Translations under genes and position numbers: made by a program
Part shown: positions 62,806 to 64,000 of the stretch, piece by piece
How the letters are laid out: every line of letters starts with the position of its first letter
Position numbering within the stretch: the first letter of the stretch is position 1
Assembly (NCBI GenBank): GCA_937931205.1
Contig: CALHBF010000016.1
Location: 1 to 64,000, forward strand
DNA: 64,000 nt
Source: an uncultured Bacteriovoracaceae bacterium
GTDB taxonomy: Bacteria > Bdellovibrionota > Bacteriovoracia > Bacteriovoracales > Bacteriovoracaceae
Direction: 5' to 3'
The notes under the pieces: generated by a model
What the model was told of the DNA's origin: nothing
Databases searched by the model: none
The model's input: the letters and a program-made list of their open reading frames with translations, nothing else

Positions 62806-63912
62806 TTAAAGACCCAAGGAAAATAGCTCATCCATTAAAGAATCAAGGATAACTAGCCCTTTAGAAGTCAGCACAACGCGAGGCGCAACACTCATTACCA
62901 AACCCCGACTCTGCCAATCTTGAAGTTTTTGCTCGAGCTTGAACGTTTGCTGAGAAGTATAGGGAAGCCACCCTTTCTTTGTTCTCAACTCTAGATAAAG
63001 TTTTTCTAATTGAATTTCAGAGGGGCCAAGTTTTTCAATCTCAAACAATGCCTTGCCTGGTTTCCACTTATAGCGTTTGGCCTCTGAATCAGAAAATTTG
63101 ATAAGTCCTGTACCAGTCGGGCCAAGGGCTGCCACACTTTGAGAATCCCAATATTTTTTATTATGAATTGATTCAAAACCAGTTCTGGCGAAATTGGAAA
63201 CCTCGTACTGATGAAGTCCATTTTCTTCCAAGAAAGCACATACCTCAAGATACTCGGAAGCTGTGTAATCATCCTCCGGCATAAAATTAATCAGCGGGTA
63301 TTTGGAGCGAGCATTAAGAATATAAAGAGAGACATGATGAGGATTAAATTTCAAAAAAGTTTCCAATTCCTTAATCACATTTCTTTTTTTGTTTTGTGAG
63401 TGAGGAACACCTAAAAGAAAATCAAAAGAATAGTTAATTCCTAAATTCTGGGCCTTCTCGAGTAAAAGATAGGACTCATCAAGCGAGTGAGCCCGATCAA
63501 GGATTTTCAAGAATTGTTCATCCAGACTTTGCGTTCCGATAGAAAGGCGATTCACGCCTAGATCAATCCAACTTTCAAACATGCCTTCTGACCATGTCCC
63601 TGGATCAACCTCCAGAGTCCATTCCTCAACCTGCTGCACGGGGAGAAGTTTTTTTAAAAACTGGGCCCCTCGCTCTCCCCATAAACTGGGAGTTCCACCA
63701 CCTAGATAAATACTCTCCCAATCTTTAGCCCAAGTAATTCCCTCGTCTTTCATCCAAGCTTGATGATGAAGCCAAGATTCACTGAGATAATTTTCAAATT
63801 CAGTAAACTGAGTATCAGAGTTTTCTAGTTTCTTTTTAAAGAAATCGCAATAATTGCACAGATGGCGGCAATAAGGCACATGGAGGTAAAGACTTGAGAC
63901 TTCAGTCGTCAT
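62806..63912 (-). CDS. hemW: HemW-like radical SAM protein
   Basis: A 368-residue protein with YLHVPYCRHLCNYCDF, the Cx3Cx2C cluster motif with the HemN/HemW spacing, then IYLGGGTPSLW and GVNRLSIGTQSLDEQFLKIL. HemW proteins bind heme and act in its insertion rather than as coproporphyrinogen oxidase; they are shorter than HemN. The start is ATG 63912, with AAGGAT upstream; the longer reading adds 22 residues. It is upstream of grpE, separated by 123 bases that hold no CIRCE element. Confidence 0.9.
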   Translation of the reverse strand: MTTEVSSLYLHVPYCRHLCNYCDFFKKKLENSDTQFTEFENYLSESWLHHQAWMKDEGITWAKDWESIYLGGGTPSLWGERGAQFLKKLLPVQQVEEWTLEVDPGTWSEGMFESWIDLGVNRLSIGTQSLDEQFLKILDRAHSLDESYLLLEKAQNLGINYSFDFLLGVPHSQNKKRNVIKELETFLKFNPHHVSLYILNARSKYPLINFMPEDDYTASEYLEVCAFLEENGLHQYEVSNFARTGFESIHNKKYWDSQSVAALGPTGTGLIKFSDSEAKRYKWKPGKALFEIEKLGPSEIQLEKLYLELRTKKGWLPYTSQQTFKLEQKLQDWQSRGLVMSVAPRVVLTSKGLVILDSLMDELFSLGL

Positions 63913-64000
63913 GAGAAGAAAATCCTTCAAAAAGAATCTAGCTATGAGATAATAACCGCAAAGGCCGGTATCTGGCACTAAAGATATTCACCAAGGAAAA

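Noticed and set aside
1..64000. CRISPR array, insertion sequence or prophage core
   Set aside because: No regularly spaced repeats, transposase, integrase or structural phage genes were seen; the S74-like gene alone is not a prophage.

Overview
The window looks like a chromosomal segment of a compact, low-GC (about 40% by eye) Gram-negative bacterium, probably a Bdellovibrionota/Bacteriovoracia-type organism. The evidence is indirect: outer-membrane genes (LolA, DUF481 and other predicted barrels, an LpoA-like lipoprotein), bacterial RRM proteins, three FHA proteins beside a TadC-like gene, and very tight packing. Taxonomy is inferred; no 16S gene is present. Genes are short-spaced, often overlapping by 1-38 bases, and many converging pairs overlap at their 3' ends.

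Layout. 1-8.2 kb: two tandem RRM RNA-binding proteins, an HD hydrolase, an MFS transporter, a class III-type sirtuin, small exported proteins, apt, a predicted outer-membrane protein, then tlyA-dapF. 8.3-12.4 kb: a CAT-anticodon tRNA followed by an AT-rich accessory island with a DUF262 protein, an overlapping HEPN protein and a convergent DNA methyltransferase; this is a candidate defence locus. 12.4-24.2 kb: housekeeping genes (aroA, aroB, mutY, lolA, smc, RNase P RNA) plus an XRE regulator/VWA unit divergent from a pentapeptide-repeat protein across a palindromic promoter. 24.3-37 kb: an unusual biosynthetic region with three radical-SAM/SPASM-type proteins (two with the SPASM-like part at the N-terminus), a PqqD-like protein, a NodU/CmcH carbamoyltransferase, an amidinotransferase, a DegT aminotransferase, a UDP-xylose-synthase-like enzyme, an S74-like chaperone domain and two glycosyltransferases. 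37-44 kb: TSUP/DUF1634, an ABC exporter, a CPA2 antiporter, tRNA-Pro, rdgB-rph and birA. 44-52.5 kb: one reverse-strand run of TadC-like, DUF192, three FHA proteins, a PP2C-like phosphatase and a response regulator. 52.6-56.3 kb: mreB, a PilZ protein, a lipoprotein and nagZ. 56.4-64 kb: hpt, an LpoA-like lipoprotein, the grpE-dnaK-dnaJ heat-shock operon and hemW.

How the genes work together. The strongest candidates for new biology are (1) the 24-37 kb region, which combines RiPP-type enzymology (radical SAM plus PqqD) with sugar modification (carbamoyl, amidino, amino, xylosyl) and has no obvious precursor peptide; (2) the DUF262-HEPN-methyltransferase island beside the tRNA; and (3) the FHA/PP2C/TadC block, which looks like phospho-threonine control of a Tad-type secretion or pilus machine, although no kinase lies in the window. 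No CRISPR array, insertion sequence, prophage core or rRNA operon was seen. Starts were moved from the longest ORF where a Shine-Dalgarno sequence, promoter or family alignment favoured an inner codon.
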